From Chloroflexi bacterium UBA6077 (GTDB taxonomy: Bacteria > Chloroflexota > UBA6077): a stretch of 64,000 nucleotides of DNA. Below the pieces are notes generated by a model. That model did not search any database, was not told where the DNA came from, and saw nothing but the letters and a program-made list of their open reading frames with translations. Below are positions 41,793 through 51,051 of this stretch, piece by piece (position 1 is the stretch's first letter; each line of letters begins with the position of its first letter). The translations under genes and the position numbers were made by a program. The stretch is taken from NCBI GenBank assembly GCA_002436065.1, contig DIXP01000105.1:90473-154472 (forward strand). Reading direction: 5' to 3'.

Positions 41793-42161
41793 GCTATACA
41801 CAGGCATAATTAGGATAGCAACGCTAATGTCGCGGATTTGGCGCTAGGGCTTCAAGACCGTCGTCTATCACCGGAGTCAGGAACCGCTTACAAGCCGGTT
41901 ATGGAATAGGGCCATCGAGCGGGCGAGACAACTGAGGTTGTACCCTGACGAGAAGGTGCGTGGGAACGTACCGGGAGTAGATGCGGAGTCATCCCTATCG
42001 GGACGGATGCCGCAGCGTTCAGATATCCGCTACAACAGAAGAACATCCGCTCGGAGGACTTGCAGTTGCGGTAGGCTATGGCTATGCCTTATGGATTCCA
42101 ACATTGGTGGACCATCGATTGATGGACCATCGGTATCGAGGTTGTTGACCCCCGACTACTG
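41793..42161. other. Degenerate interval after the transposase remnant
   Basis: No credible gene. A plus-strand frame (about 41845-42171) reads FKTVVYHRSQEPLTSRLWNRAIERARQ without a clear start; I do not recognise it and it may be a further gene fragment. It ends inside the 3' end of the minus-strand membrane gene. Confidence 0.35.
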
Positions 42162-43412
42162 CTATCTCTGATGCAGTGGTTGCCTGTCGAAATCGTAGAA
42201 CTGCTGGCCGAAGTCAACAGCGTTCAAGTACGAAGGATATGGCAGAGGAGATATCCGCAGTCCGTAGATTACGGTCAACGGGAGCATTGTTAGTATTACG
42301 ATAGTTGCGACTATGACCCTCCTTTTGGGAGCCACAACCGAATACACTCCTCGAGTTGCCAGAAGCACGACGAACGGCAAGAAGGCTAAGTACCCGTGCT
42401 CAGCACTTATACCTGGTAGGTGGAGTGGCAATATAGGTGCAGCTGCCACAAGTCCTATCACTGCGATCCTGTCAACAGTTGGTGCTGAGTTCCATCTCAC
42501 CAGCGCAGTTACTGTACCGGCTATAGCCAAAAGGACAACTAGCGGTGAAATGAGAAATGCGGCTGCGCCAAAGATGTATCTGAGCGAGACAGGTTGTGTC
42601 AGATACCATAGCCAGTTCGCTATTGTGCGATTCTGGTAGTCAGAGTCAACTGGATATTCTATGGACTTAAGGTATGCCACCGGGTCATTCAGCAGTATGC
42701 CGAGGATGCCGGCTGAAAGCAGAGCTAACACGGCAAATCGTGCCCCTCGTGCGAAGGAAACACCATGCGCTCTTCCAACGAACATACCGATCACCATGAA
42801 GGGCAGTGCAAGCGGACCGGATATCTTTGACGAAATGACCAGTGCCGACGCAGCTCCAGCCCCGAGGGCTCCCCTTAGCCCAGGCGATACAGACATGCGC
42901 AAGAGAAAGAAAACCAGGAGCGTCCAGCCGAAGGCGAATATGGAGTCAAGGTACAACGTCCGATTGTATCTCAGCGCAAGAGGCATTAGGCCTCCCAATC
43001 CCAACGCGAAGATTGCTGGCGTAAGCCCACGTGACTCTCGCACAATCACAAAGAGCATCCCTGCCGTGGCCAGGCCGAACATACAGTTGACAAGCCGAGC
43101 CCCTGTGCCGTTAGGGACTAACGCCTCGCCCACACCCATCAGCAGGACGGGAAGCAGCGGGTGTGCGCTCTGTACCCCGGAGCCAGGTGCGTGAATAGGG
43201 TTGGAGAAGTGCACACGGAGTTCACTCGCCAAATCCCCGAAGGTTACTGCTCCCAGGCGATATCGAACAACTTCAAGGTAGTAGTGTTCGCTCTCATCCC
43301 CGACCATCTTTACTTGATCGACCCAAAGCAGCCGCAATGCGACTGCAAGCGTCAGCAGCGCTATGGATACCCAGAGTGGGCCAGGGGCAATCAGCGGTCT
43401 CAACATCCGCAT
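42162..43412 (-). CDS. GT-C-type (GT39/PMT-like) membrane glycosyltransferase
   Basis: 416 residues with about ten to eleven membrane spans. The first external loop contains MVGDESEHYYLEVVRYR, the acidic D-E motif of lipid-linked sugar-dependent GT-C enzymes, followed by HAPGSGVQSAHPLLPVLL. The layout matches PMT_2-like proteins shorter than eukaryotic PMTs. It would use a polyprenyl-phosphate sugar and act outside the membrane on lipid-linked glycan or protein; substrate unknown. Start weakly supported (ATG 43412 or 43406). Confidence 0.72.
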   Translation of the reverse strand: MRMLRPLIAPGPLWVSIALLTLAVALRLLWVDQVKMVGDESEHYYLEVVRYRLGAVTFGDLASELRVHFSNPIHAPGSGVQSAHPLLPVLLMGVGEALVPNGTGARLVNCMFGLATAGMLFVIVRESRGLTPAIFALGLGGLMPLALRYNRTLYLDSIFAFGWTLLVFFLLRMSVSPGLRGALGAGAASALVISSKISGPLALPFMVIGMFVGRAHGVSFARGARFAVLALLSAGILGILLNDPVAYLKSIEYPVDSDYQNRTIANWLWYLTQPVSLRYIFGAAAFLISPLVVLLAIAGTVTALVRWNSAPTVDRIAVIGLVAAAPILPLHLPGISAEHGYLAFLPFVVLLATRGVYSVVAPKRRVIVATIVILTMLPLTVIYGLRISPLPYPSYLNAVDFGQQFYDFDRQPLHQR

Positions 43413-43784
43413 CGTGAGCTCGGAGATGACTGGTGGCTAAAACTCATGCAGCGAGGGCAGTGCCAACCCATCGGAGCACTATGAGAGAAAATGTGGGACA
43501 TGGCGAGCAACTTAGGAAGCAAGGACAGTGTAGAACAGTGGGCTCCACGGACACGATCCTCTCCTTCTGCCAGAACCGCGACGTGAGCGCAACTACTAAG
43601 GTCCGGAAGTATACTCCCTTCCGGTCCTGCTGTGAATACCCCGCAAGACGCTGCCTAGCACCTTGATGGTTGGTGCAACCAGTCCGATTCCCCCTGGGCG
43701 GGACCATCATCGCGCAATGCTCTATAATGCTCCCGAGTTCGGTTTCCCCGAAGCGACACTACCACGAGTCGGATCAATCACCCT
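43413..43784. other. Divergent intergenic interval
   Basis: No credible gene in 372 bases. It holds a small hairpin CCGGAAG/CTTCCGG (43603-43609, 43618-43624) and the promoter at 43700-43728. Confidence 0.5.
43700..43728 (+). promoter_or_regulatory. Promoter with perfect -10 box
   Basis: A perfect TATAAT (43723-43728) with GGGACC 17 bases upstream as a poor -35. It lies 57 bases before the membrane protein gene at 43785. Confidence 0.5.
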
Positions 43785-45737
43785 ATGTTCAATCAGCACA
43801 AGCATCAGGCGGCCTACCTTGCTATCCTCGTGGCATTCCCCCTTGCATGGCTGACCTCCGTCCTCCTCGTGGGGAGAGCCTCGCCATGGCATGCCAGCCG
43901 CTGGTGGTGGCTCACCTTCGCGATTGGCCTCTTGCTGTTCGGCTTCTGGGCATATCGCTTCCTGGCTGAGACGCGCTGGCCCAATAAGCATGGCCGTGGC
44001 ATCTCGCTGCTCCGCGCTCTTCCCGCAGGCTCGCTGGCTCTGATATCCGTTGCACTGCTCGCACTGGTGTACTCCTCGGATCAATTCAACGACCTGTTGC
44101 AGCGGCCACACTGGAGGTGGCCTTTCCTCAGCGGCCTGGCAATCGCGATAGTGGCGGCCGAGTTGCTGCGCTCCGCTACTTGCGAGGGGCCAGGCAAGAT
44201 GAAGCTGGGGCTGCTGCAATCGCTTCGATGGGTCATCTCGGCTCATGCGGATACCCTCACACTGGCCTCTCTGGTAGCCATCGGGGCGTTTCAGGGAGCC
44301 GCGGGTGTGGCTCCCGTAGGCGACGACATATGGCACTACACCGAAGTAGCCGATGCCCTGCTGACCGGCTCACCCTATCCAGTCGCCACCACCAATGGGA
44401 TGCTTCAGGAGGCCGGCATGGGGGCCACCTATCCGGCCCTGCCCTTCTTCCCGCTGGTGCTGGCCCTCTCGTTTTCCCTATTCGGCCGGAACCTAGTCGG
44501 CATGGCAGCTCCCTCGGTAGTAGCCACCGCGCTGTTCCCGCTAGCGATGTATGTTGCCTGCAGAGGGATCACAGGTAGCCGCTTCGTTGCCTACGCAGTG
44601 ACCGTCCTTCTCTTCCTGTTCCCAGTTTACCAACTCCATGTGATGGGAACCCCACAGCCCGATAGCCTGTTCGTACTGCTGCTCCTTGCAGGCGCCGCGC
44701 TGGCTGCAAAAGCTAATAAAGATCACGGTAATCGCTGCTGGATTGCCCTGGGCGTCGTCATGGGCCTGGCCTCGCTCACTCGCCACGAGGGGATTGCCTA
44801 TTCCGCCGTCCTGTTCGCCTCCCTCTTCGCCATCCACCGTTCCAGGGCTCGCTACTGGCTGTGCCTGGGTGCCTACCTGCTGACACTCTCGCCCTTCGTA
44901 GCGTTCTATTACTCGCTTTCGGGATCTCCATGGCCCAGCACCTTTGGCAGCAGCATCCTAGGACTGCATTACCTGGAGGCCAACATAACCACCCTCTCGT
45001 GGACCTCCTTGGATTGGTACTCGCAGGCCATCGGAGTCGATAAGGCAATCCTGGTGTCCCTCATCCTGACACTCGCCGGTGGAAGCATCATCGGAACAGT
45101 TGCCCTGGCAAGGCGCAACCTTGCTCTCGTTGGCATCCCGGTCGCAGGCATAGGGAACCTTACGGCAGGCATGTTCATGCATCCGATGGTGGTCTACTCC
45201 CCGTTTCCAGTGGAGTTCCTTCGCCACATCTCCTATGGGATACCCTTCACCGCGATCGCGCTCGCCTGCGCGCTTGCCGCAGGAATCGGCCGCATATCCA
45301 CCCACCGTGTGGCAGGCACAATTGGGCGGCAGGCAGCGATACTGGCTGTGCTGGTAGTGGTGGTAGGGGGACTCGTGTTCTACGAGTCGGAGCGGTTGGC
45401 CAGGCCGGAATGGTACTTCGGCGGGAAGGCCAGTCTACTGTGGACCGGGAGCAGTTACATGTTGACCGACGTGCTGCGCCACCCGGTCCCACTGCCATCG
45501 TCGGACGACCCTCGCGGCGGAGAGGAGATCCGGGAGGCCATGACGCTGCCTATGGACAGCCTGGACCTTCGGAAGGTAAATCTATCCGAGCCCTATCACT
45601 GGTCGACCCTTCTGATCGCCCTATTCGGGCTGCTATGCGTCTTTATCGCTGCTCCAGATACTCCCCCTCGGAGTTCACCCCCCAGGGATCGCACTGCTCC
45701 CCGCAGAGTCTGCGCGCCGCCAGCATCCCTGTCATGA
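43785..45737 (+). CDS. GT-C-type polytopic membrane protein (paralogue A)
   Basis: 650 residues with about 13 membrane segments. The first large loop after the fourth span has PVGDDIWHYTEVADALLTGSPYP, an acidic DD motif in the place used by GT-C transferases. The later PALPFFPLVLALSFSLFGRN and HPMVVYSPFPVEFLRHISYGIPF stretches are shared with the gene at 55772, so the two are paralogues. The last 28 residues (after about PDTPPRSSPP) are read from the antisense of the flavoprotein gene and have no counterpart in the paralogue, hinting at stop-codon loss. No clear ribosome site. Confidence 0.72.
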   Translation: MFNQHKHQAAYLAILVAFPLAWLTSVLLVGRASPWHASRWWWLTFAIGLLLFGFWAYRFLAETRWPNKHGRGISLLRALPAGSLALISVALLALVYSSDQFNDLLQRPHWRWPFLSGLAIAIVAAELLRSATCEGPGKMKLGLLQSLRWVISAHADTLTLASLVAIGAFQGAAGVAPVGDDIWHYTEVADALLTGSPYPVATTNGMLQEAGMGATYPALPFFPLVLALSFSLFGRNLVGMAAPSVVATALFPLAMYVACRGITGSRFVAYAVTVLLFLFPVYQLHVMGTPQPDSLFVLLLLAGAALAAKANKDHGNRCWIALGVVMGLASLTRHEGIAYSAVLFASLFAIHRSRARYWLCLGAYLLTLSPFVAFYYSLSGSPWPSTFGSSILGLHYLEANITTLSWTSLDWYSQAIGVDKAILVSLILTLAGGSIIGTVALARRNLALVGIPVAGIGNLTAGMFMHPMVVYSPFPVEFLRHISYGIPFTAIALACALAAGIGRISTHRVAGTIGRQAAILAVLVVVVGGLVFYESERLARPEWYFGGKASLLWTGSSYMLTDVLRHPVPLPSSDDPRGGEEIREAMTLPMDSLDLRKVNLSEPYHWSTLLIALFGLLCVFIAAPDTPPRSSPPRDRTAPRRVCAPPASLS

Positions 45738-47049
45738 TGGAGTGATCCATGTTGTTATACCGGAACTGGCCGTATCGCCCGGCGCACTCCAGATTACTGA
45801 ACTGAGCCAGGTAACTCCTCAGTACATCCACTCTCCCCTGATACCCATCGTTGTAGACCGGGTATGCTTTGGGATACCTGGTCACGAAGCCATCGAAGAC
45901 CTCGCTCCCTTTGGCCAACCCCAGCTTCGAGAGATCCTTCTTGCCGATCTCGAGCAGAGACCTGTCCGAGTTGGACCAGAGGGAGTCCCCCTCGGTGGCA
46001 AAGTACTCCAGCCCGAGGGAGCTGAACCTTGGATCCGGAACCATCTCTGGGCTCCAATTCTTGTATAGCTGCAACCGCCCCGCGAGCACTTCTGGGGCAT
46101 GGAGGTACACCCATGTGTCCGGCACGGTCTCAGCACGGTCCAACATCAGGTTCACGGTCATGATGGACCTGTAGGTCAGTCCCCCCGCTGCCTCCAGCAC
46201 GTCGGGCGAAGGCAGCGGGTTCATCCGCTGCACCACCTCGTTCAGCGGCATGGTAGACACCACCTTGCCCGCATCCAGCTCAAGGCGGCCATCGGGCGTA
46301 TCCACCTCCAGCGCGACCACCCTGCCGTTCTCATGCCGAAGACCCGCAACCCGATGGCGAAGGAGCAGCTTACCCCCCCTGCTGACGCACTGCTCGGCCA
46401 TGCCCTCGTACATCTGGCCTGGCCCCAGCCTCGGATAGTCGAACTCATCAATCAGGGATGCCACCTGCTTCCCCCGCCCGATACCCATGGCGTTGAGCAG
46501 AGTCCGAGACAGGTCCAGATTGCGGATGCGCTGAGCGGCCCAATCGGCGGACAGATCAGTGCCGCGTATGCCCCATAGCTTCTCGGTGTAGGTGCGGAAG
46601 AACATGGAGTAGAGCCGATACCCAAAACGGTTCGAGACCCAGTCCTCGAAGCTCAGTTCGGGGTGCGTGGGAGACAACCTGGCCTTCCCAAAGCTGGCCA
46701 GCACCTGCAGTCCTTCCCAGGGACCCAATCCAGCCAGTGCGTTGCCCAGCCTGATGGGGTAGTTGAAGAACTTGCCACGATAGTAGATCCTTGAAAGCCG
46801 GGGCCTGCGTAGAAAGTCGGACGGTAGAACCTCACGCCAGAGGCGCTCCACCTCCTGGCTCTTGGTGAAGAAGCGGTGCCCACCGATGTCGCACCGGAAC
46901 CCCTTGTGCTCCACGGTCCGTGAGAGCCCACCGACCTGAGGATCCCCTTCAAGAACTACTGTCGCGCAGTCCGTGGACTTGGTTAAATAGTGGGCAGCGG
47001 CAAGCCCGGCAGGGCCCGCACCGATTACGCAATACGGTCCATCAGCCAT
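45643..47049 (-). CDS. NAD(P)/FAD-dependent oxidoreductase, UDP-galactopyranose mutase/PPOX-like
   Basis: 468 residues. The FAD dinucleotide site YCVIGAGPAGLAAAHYL is at the N-terminus, followed by GGLSRTVEHKGFRCDIGGHRFF, typical of flavoproteins between UDP-galactopyranose mutase and protoporphyrinogen oxidase. These are common in polysaccharide loci. It may isomerise or oxidise a UDP-sugar, but that is an inference. AGGAGG lies 13 bases before the ATG. It overlaps the 3' end of the convergent GT-C gene by 95 bases. Confidence 0.82.
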   Translation of the reverse strand: MADGPYCVIGAGPAGLAAAHYLTKSTDCATVVLEGDPQVGGLSRTVEHKGFRCDIGGHRFFTKSQEVERLWREVLPSDFLRRPRLSRIYYRGKFFNYPIRLGNALAGLGPWEGLQVLASFGKARLSPTHPELSFEDWVSNRFGYRLYSMFFRTYTEKLWGIRGTDLSADWAAQRIRNLDLSRTLLNAMGIGRGKQVASLIDEFDYPRLGPGQMYEGMAEQCVSRGGKLLLRHRVAGLRHENGRVVALEVDTPDGRLELDAGKVVSTMPLNEVVQRMNPLPSPDVLEAAGGLTYRSIMTVNLMLDRAETVPDTWVYLHAPEVLAGRLQLYKNWSPEMVPDPRFSSLGLEYFATEGDSLWSNSDRSLLEIGKKDLSKLGLAKGSEVFDGFVTRYPKAYPVYNDGYQGRVDVLRSYLAQFSNLECAGRYGQFRYNNMDHSIMTGMLAARRLCGEQCDPWGVNSEGEYLEQR

Positions 47050-47382
47050 CGAGTTGTGCGGTCCTCCTACATCTTCGGCCTAACCGTGCCGAACACGGAA
47101 GCCAGCATGAGACCAGAGAGGCCAAGAAACGGTGTCAAAGCGAGTTCTATAGCAGTCCGCAGCGTTGCCGGCCTGCCTGTCATTCGCAGGTGCGCGGTGT
47201 CGAATGGGTCTTGACCATACCCAACGAGATATGGTGCAACGGGCAGGATTGTATCACGAAGCCAGCGAGAGTTCGCGCGCTGTGCATCTACCCTTGAGGC
47301 TCGTCAACAGGGACCAGGCCCTGTCTCTGCACGTCACTCTCTGCTATCATGACGGCAACTTCTAACCTTAAAGGTCATCAGC
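47050..47382. other. Divergent intergenic interval
   Basis: 333 bases with no credible gene. A TATCAT (47345-47350) lies 33 bases before the GT2-GT4 fusion, without a good -35. Confidence 0.4.
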
Positions 47383-49812
47383 TTGCCCGCCCTTCTCCGG
47401 CTCCGAGACCTGCTGCTTTCTATGGCAACGGTTCCAGTCCTTGCCGCACTGACGCTGTCACTACTTGTCGCAGCCTGGATGTCCAGGCTTCGCAAGGGTA
47501 CTCAGGAGACTACCGCAGACGAGCAGCTCTGCGAGGGAACGGCAAGCGTGGTAATCATGAGCGACGGCAACGCTGCTCAGGCGAGGAATTGCCTAAGATC
47601 GGTGATCTCAGCCGTTCGACACGACGGACCAGGCCACGAGATCATCCTGGTGGGGGACACATCGCTGCAACCACTTGTCGAACAGGCTGATGGCGAGCCT
47701 CTGTTGCGCTTTGTCCTCCACTCCCATGCTTTGTCCGCAGAGCAGTGGGTCGCTGGCCTGGAGGCCGCCACCAGAGGCGTGGTGGTCTTTATCAGCAGCC
47801 CGATGGTCGTGGATGTGGGATTCTTGCACTACCTTCTGTCCCCCTTCCGGAGCAGCGAAACGGCAGCCGTCGCTGCTGGAACCCTGCGTAGTGGCGTTGG
47901 CAAAACGGCAGCGCTGACATGGAGGACCGGCGGGGAGATCCAAGAGGGGGGTGTGCGGCTCTGGCGCACCATCTCAAGCACCGGCGATAGATCGCTAACA
48001 CCGGCGCTGTGGACCGGTAGGGAGGCTTGCGCTTACAAGAAGACAGCGCTGGTAGAGGCAGGTGGCCTGGATACTGTCTTCACGGACTCACGAGTCGCGG
48101 ACGCTGATCTCGGCTTCCGGCTGTGGAAGCGCGGCTGGAGGCTGTACCAAGAACCTTCTTGCGAGGTCACGCATTCGTCGTGCTCCGCCTCCACTCCAGC
48201 CCCATTTGAGTCAGACTGTGAGCAAGCGGACCGCCTGCTGTTCGCATGGAAGAACCTTGAGGACTCCCAGAGCCTGCTGCGGTTCCAGTCCGCTTTCGCG
48301 GCGAACCTCCTAGCTGACGCGCTGCTGGGGAGGTTGAACCTACGCCCCCTACGATACGCGTTGGCGAAGGCTGCGACAGTGATAAGGCATCGGCTCGCAA
48401 ATCCCGTTGCAGGTGTGCTCTCGGACGAGGAGGTCTTTCGAGTCTCGTCTCATCGGTACCTGTTGGCTGCACACGACAATCAGCAAAAGATGAATGAAGC
48501 CATGGCCGCGGGCTGCTCGCTCGCAGCCCTACAGGGCACCAACAATGGTCGAGATGTAACCCAAACACATGGACGCAGCGGACCATTGAGGATACTCCTC
48601 GTGTGTCCACAGCTCCCTTACCCCCCAACACATGGCGCGGCCGTACGGATGTCGAACCTCCTGAGAGTGCTGGCGGCGAGGCACGAGGTTGACCTGGTCT
48701 CGTTTCACGAACTCAACATGAGTCCGGATGAAGTCCAGGCGTCTGCAGCCAGACTGAGAGAGCACTGCGAAGTCGTGCGAGTTGTCCCACGACGCCCGAT
48801 GTCGCTCTGTCCCAGGCCTTTCGATCGTTCTATCCACATCGAGCAGTTCGACTGCCAGGAGATGAGGGAGACGCTGCTGGACATGGTGGACGCGGGGCAC
48901 TACGACCTCATCCAGTTTGACAAGACCGAGATGGGGCAGTACGCACTGCCGGAGCCTGCCCCCGCACAAGTGCTCGTCGAGCACGTGCTGTTCTATCACG
49001 CCTACCGGCGGCAGTTCCTGGTACCAGGGAGGGTTTCCCTGGCCCGCTGCATCGAGTACCTGAAGCTGAGGCGTTATGAGCTAGCCACCTGCCGGCGATT
49101 CGATGGCATAGTCACCATGAGCGGGGTCGACACCGCATTCCTCCGCACCCGATTGCCGTCCCATCGCGGTATCGTGGACATCCCGAATGGGGTGGACACA
49201 GAGTACTACCGCTTCGAGCCCACCGATCCCGGGGGCCGAGATATTCTGTTCATCGGCAATTTCGACCACTCACCCAACGTGGATGGCATAAGGTACTTCC
49301 TGGAGCAGGTGTTCCCCAAACTCAAGCAGCGGTTGCCGGACCTGAGGCTCTTCATTGTTGGGCCGGGCCCTTACGATTCATTGCAGGAAGTCAGATCACA
49401 ACCCGACGTCATCGCGACAGGGTTCGTGGAGGATACCAGGCCCTATCTTAGGGGTTGTGTCGCGTTGATAGCACCTATCCTCGCGGGCTCCGGTACTCGG
49501 CTAAAGATCCTGGAGGCGATGTCGGCCGGGACTGCCGTGGTGTCCACCGCTGTAGGGGTCGAAGGCATCGATGGAGTGTCTGGGGTCCATTTCCTCACAG
49601 CAGACACTCCCGTTGCATTCGCCAATGCCGTCACCGGCCTCATTGGAAATCCCTCGTTGCGCCAAGGCTTGCGGCTCAAGGCACGAAGGCTCATCGAGGA
49701 TCGCTACGATTGGGGCATCGTCGGGAAACGGCAGGAGGAGTTCTTTCTGGACCTGATCGAGCGGAAGCGTGTCTGCGCATCCAGGCGGGTAGTTCGACCT
49801 TTGGGCGGGTAG
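47383..49812 (+). CDS. GT2-GT4 bifunctional glycosyltransferase fusion
   Basis: 809 residues. One membrane span (about 12-34) is followed by a GT2-like domain (about 52-300). That domain starts ASVVIMSDGNAAQARNCLRSVISA and has VFISSPMVVDVGFLHYLL and the late DTVFTDSRVADADLGFRLWKRGW, with a canonical DXD missing (ISSP instead). A linker leads to a GT4 domain (about 405-800): LRILLVCPQLPYPPTHGAAVRMSNLLRVL, IPNGVDTEYY, FIGNFDHSPNVDGIRYF and GSGTRLKILEAMSAGTAVV. The GT4 half looks active; the GT2 half may be degenerate. The final RRVVRPLGG is encoded by 20-bp tandem repeats. Confidence 0.8.
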   Translation: MPALLRLRDLLLSMATVPVLAALTLSLLVAAWMSRLRKGTQETTADEQLCEGTASVVIMSDGNAAQARNCLRSVISAVRHDGPGHEIILVGDTSLQPLVEQADGEPLLRFVLHSHALSAEQWVAGLEAATRGVVVFISSPMVVDVGFLHYLLSPFRSSETAAVAAGTLRSGVGKTAALTWRTGGEIQEGGVRLWRTISSTGDRSLTPALWTGREACAYKKTALVEAGGLDTVFTDSRVADADLGFRLWKRGWRLYQEPSCEVTHSSCSASTPAPFESDCEQADRLLFAWKNLEDSQSLLRFQSAFAANLLADALLGRLNLRPLRYALAKAATVIRHRLANPVAGVLSDEEVFRVSSHRYLLAAHDNQQKMNEAMAAGCSLAALQGTNNGRDVTQTHGRSGPLRILLVCPQLPYPPTHGAAVRMSNLLRVLAARHEVDLVSFHELNMSPDEVQASAARLREHCEVVRVVPRRPMSLCPRPFDRSIHIEQFDCQEMRETLLDMVDAGHYDLIQFDKTEMGQYALPEPAPAQVLVEHVLFYHAYRRQFLVPGRVSLARCIEYLKLRRYELATCRRFDGIVTMSGVDTAFLRTRLPSHRGIVDIPNGVDTEYYRFEPTDPGGRDILFIGNFDHSPNVDGIRYFLEQVFPKLKQRLPDLRLFIVGPGPYDSLQEVRSQPDVIATGFVEDTRPYLRGCVALIAPILAGSGTRLKILEAMSAGTAVVSTAVGVEGIDGVSGVHFLTADTPVAFANAVTGLIGNPSLRQGLRLKARRLIEDRYDWGIVGKRQEEFFLDLIERKRVCASRRVVRPLGG

Positions 49813-49839
49813 TTCGACCTTTGGGCGGGTAGCCCGACG
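49784..49839. repeat. 20-bp tandem repeat at the 3' end of the GT2-GT4 fusion
   Basis: AGTTCGACCTTTGGGCGGGT occurs twice in full (49791-49810, 49811-49830), flanked by partial copies. The stop codon TAG of the gene lies within it. Confidence 0.85.
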
Positions 49840-50046
49840 ATGCCGGCGCCGAGGAGGTTGGGAACTGGACAAGACCCGCAGCGCCCGCTATCTTACGCGA
49901 AGAGTTTTCCTCATCGTTTTTCACTTCGACAACAGCTGTTACGGTCCTGATGTGGCTGATACGCAAACACTGCACGGTCTTGGGTCCATCAGTGAACCTG
50001 CCTATGACTCTTCCAGCATAGCCTGAATCGATGGGAGCTGTCACTC

Positions 50047-51051
50047 ATGAACACATTCTGGCCCGATAGCCAAGCCTATTGGAGAGACAAACGGGTCATT
50101 GTCACTGGAGGTGCCGGCTTCCTCGGCTCCTTTGTCGTCCAGACGCTGAACTCCCGCGGCGCGGCCGAGGTCATAGTCCCGAGAAGCCGCGAGTATGACC
50201 TGAGGGATCTCCAGGCCGTACGCCGCCTGCTCCAAGATGCATCCCACGGACCCTCAAGAGACGGCACACCGGTGGACGTAGTGATCCACCTGGCGGCGGT
50301 GGTTGGTGGCATAGGTGCCAACCGAGAACACCCCGCAGAGTTCTTCTACGACAACCTGATAATGGGCTCCCAACTGCTCCATGAATCGTACAGGGCCGGG
50401 GTAGAGAAGTTCGTGGCAGCCGGCACCGTCTGCGCCTACCCGAAGTACACTCCCGTGCCTTTCCACGAGGACGATCTGTGGAACGGATACCCCGAGGAGA
50501 CCAATGCGCCATACGGGCTGGCGAAGAAAATGCTGTTGGTACAGTCCCAGGCTTACAGGCAGCAGTACGGCTACAACTCCATCTTCCTCCTGCCAGTGAA
50601 CCTCTATGGACCCAGAGACAACTTCGATCCCCAGTCTTCGCACGTCATCCCCGCGCTGATCAAGAAGTGCCTAGATGCGATCGATGCCCGTGAGACCCAG
50701 ATGGTCGTCTGGGGCGACGGAAGCCCAACTCGTGAGTTCCTGTACGCCCAGGATGCGGCCGAAGGGATAGTGCTCGCCGCCGAGAGGTACGACAGCAGCG
50801 AACCTGTAAACCTGGGATCGGCCTTCGAGATCTCGATCAAGGAACTGGTGCAGATCATTGCCGAGGAGACGGGGTTTGCAGGCCAGTTGGTGTGGGACAC
50901 GAGCAAGCCCAACGGCCAGCCCCGACGCAAGCTGGATATCAGTCGGGCCGAGCAGAGGTTCGGCTTCAGGGCGCGGGTGAACTTCCGCGCGGGGCTGAGG
51001 GAGACCATTCGTTGGTATCGAGAACAGCGGCTGCGGGGTGATACTGTCTAA
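50047..51051 (+). CDS. GDP-L-fucose synthase-like NAD-dependent epimerase/reductase
   Basis: 334 residues. VIVTGGAGFLGSFVVQTL starts the Rossmann fold. HLAAVVGGIGANREHPAEFFYDN, VNLYGPRDNFDPQSSHVIPALIKK and VWGDGSPTREFLYAQDAAE are strongly Fcl/WcaG-like, which use NADPH to turn GDP-4-keto-6-deoxymannose into GDP-L-fucose. The catalytic line is AAGTVCAYP with YGLAK; Fcl usually has a Ser at the Cys position. No GDP-mannose 4,6-dehydratase is nearby, so the substrate is uncertain. The stop overlaps the next gene's ATG (TAATG). Confidence 0.83.
   Translation: MNTFWPDSQAYWRDKRVIVTGGAGFLGSFVVQTLNSRGAAEVIVPRSREYDLRDLQAVRRLLQDASHGPSRDGTPVDVVIHLAAVVGGIGANREHPAEFFYDNLIMGSQLLHESYRAGVEKFVAAGTVCAYPKYTPVPFHEDDLWNGYPEETNAPYGLAKKMLLVQSQAYRQQYGYNSIFLLPVNLYGPRDNFDPQSSHVIPALIKKCLDAIDARETQMVVWGDGSPTREFLYAQDAAEGIVLAAERYDSSEPVNLGSAFEISIKELVQIIAEETGFAGQLVWDTSKPNGQPRRKLDISRAEQRFGFRARVNFRAGLRETIRWYREQRLRGDTV

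Noticed and set aside
41845..42171. Plus-strand frame with FKTVVYHRSQEPLT as a gene
   Set aside because: No start codon with support, no recognisable family, and its end runs into the convergent membrane gene; noted only as possible debris.
49784..49839. Short CRISPR or attachment site
   Set aside because: Only two full 20-base copies without spacers, and no integrase or cas genes anywhere in the window.
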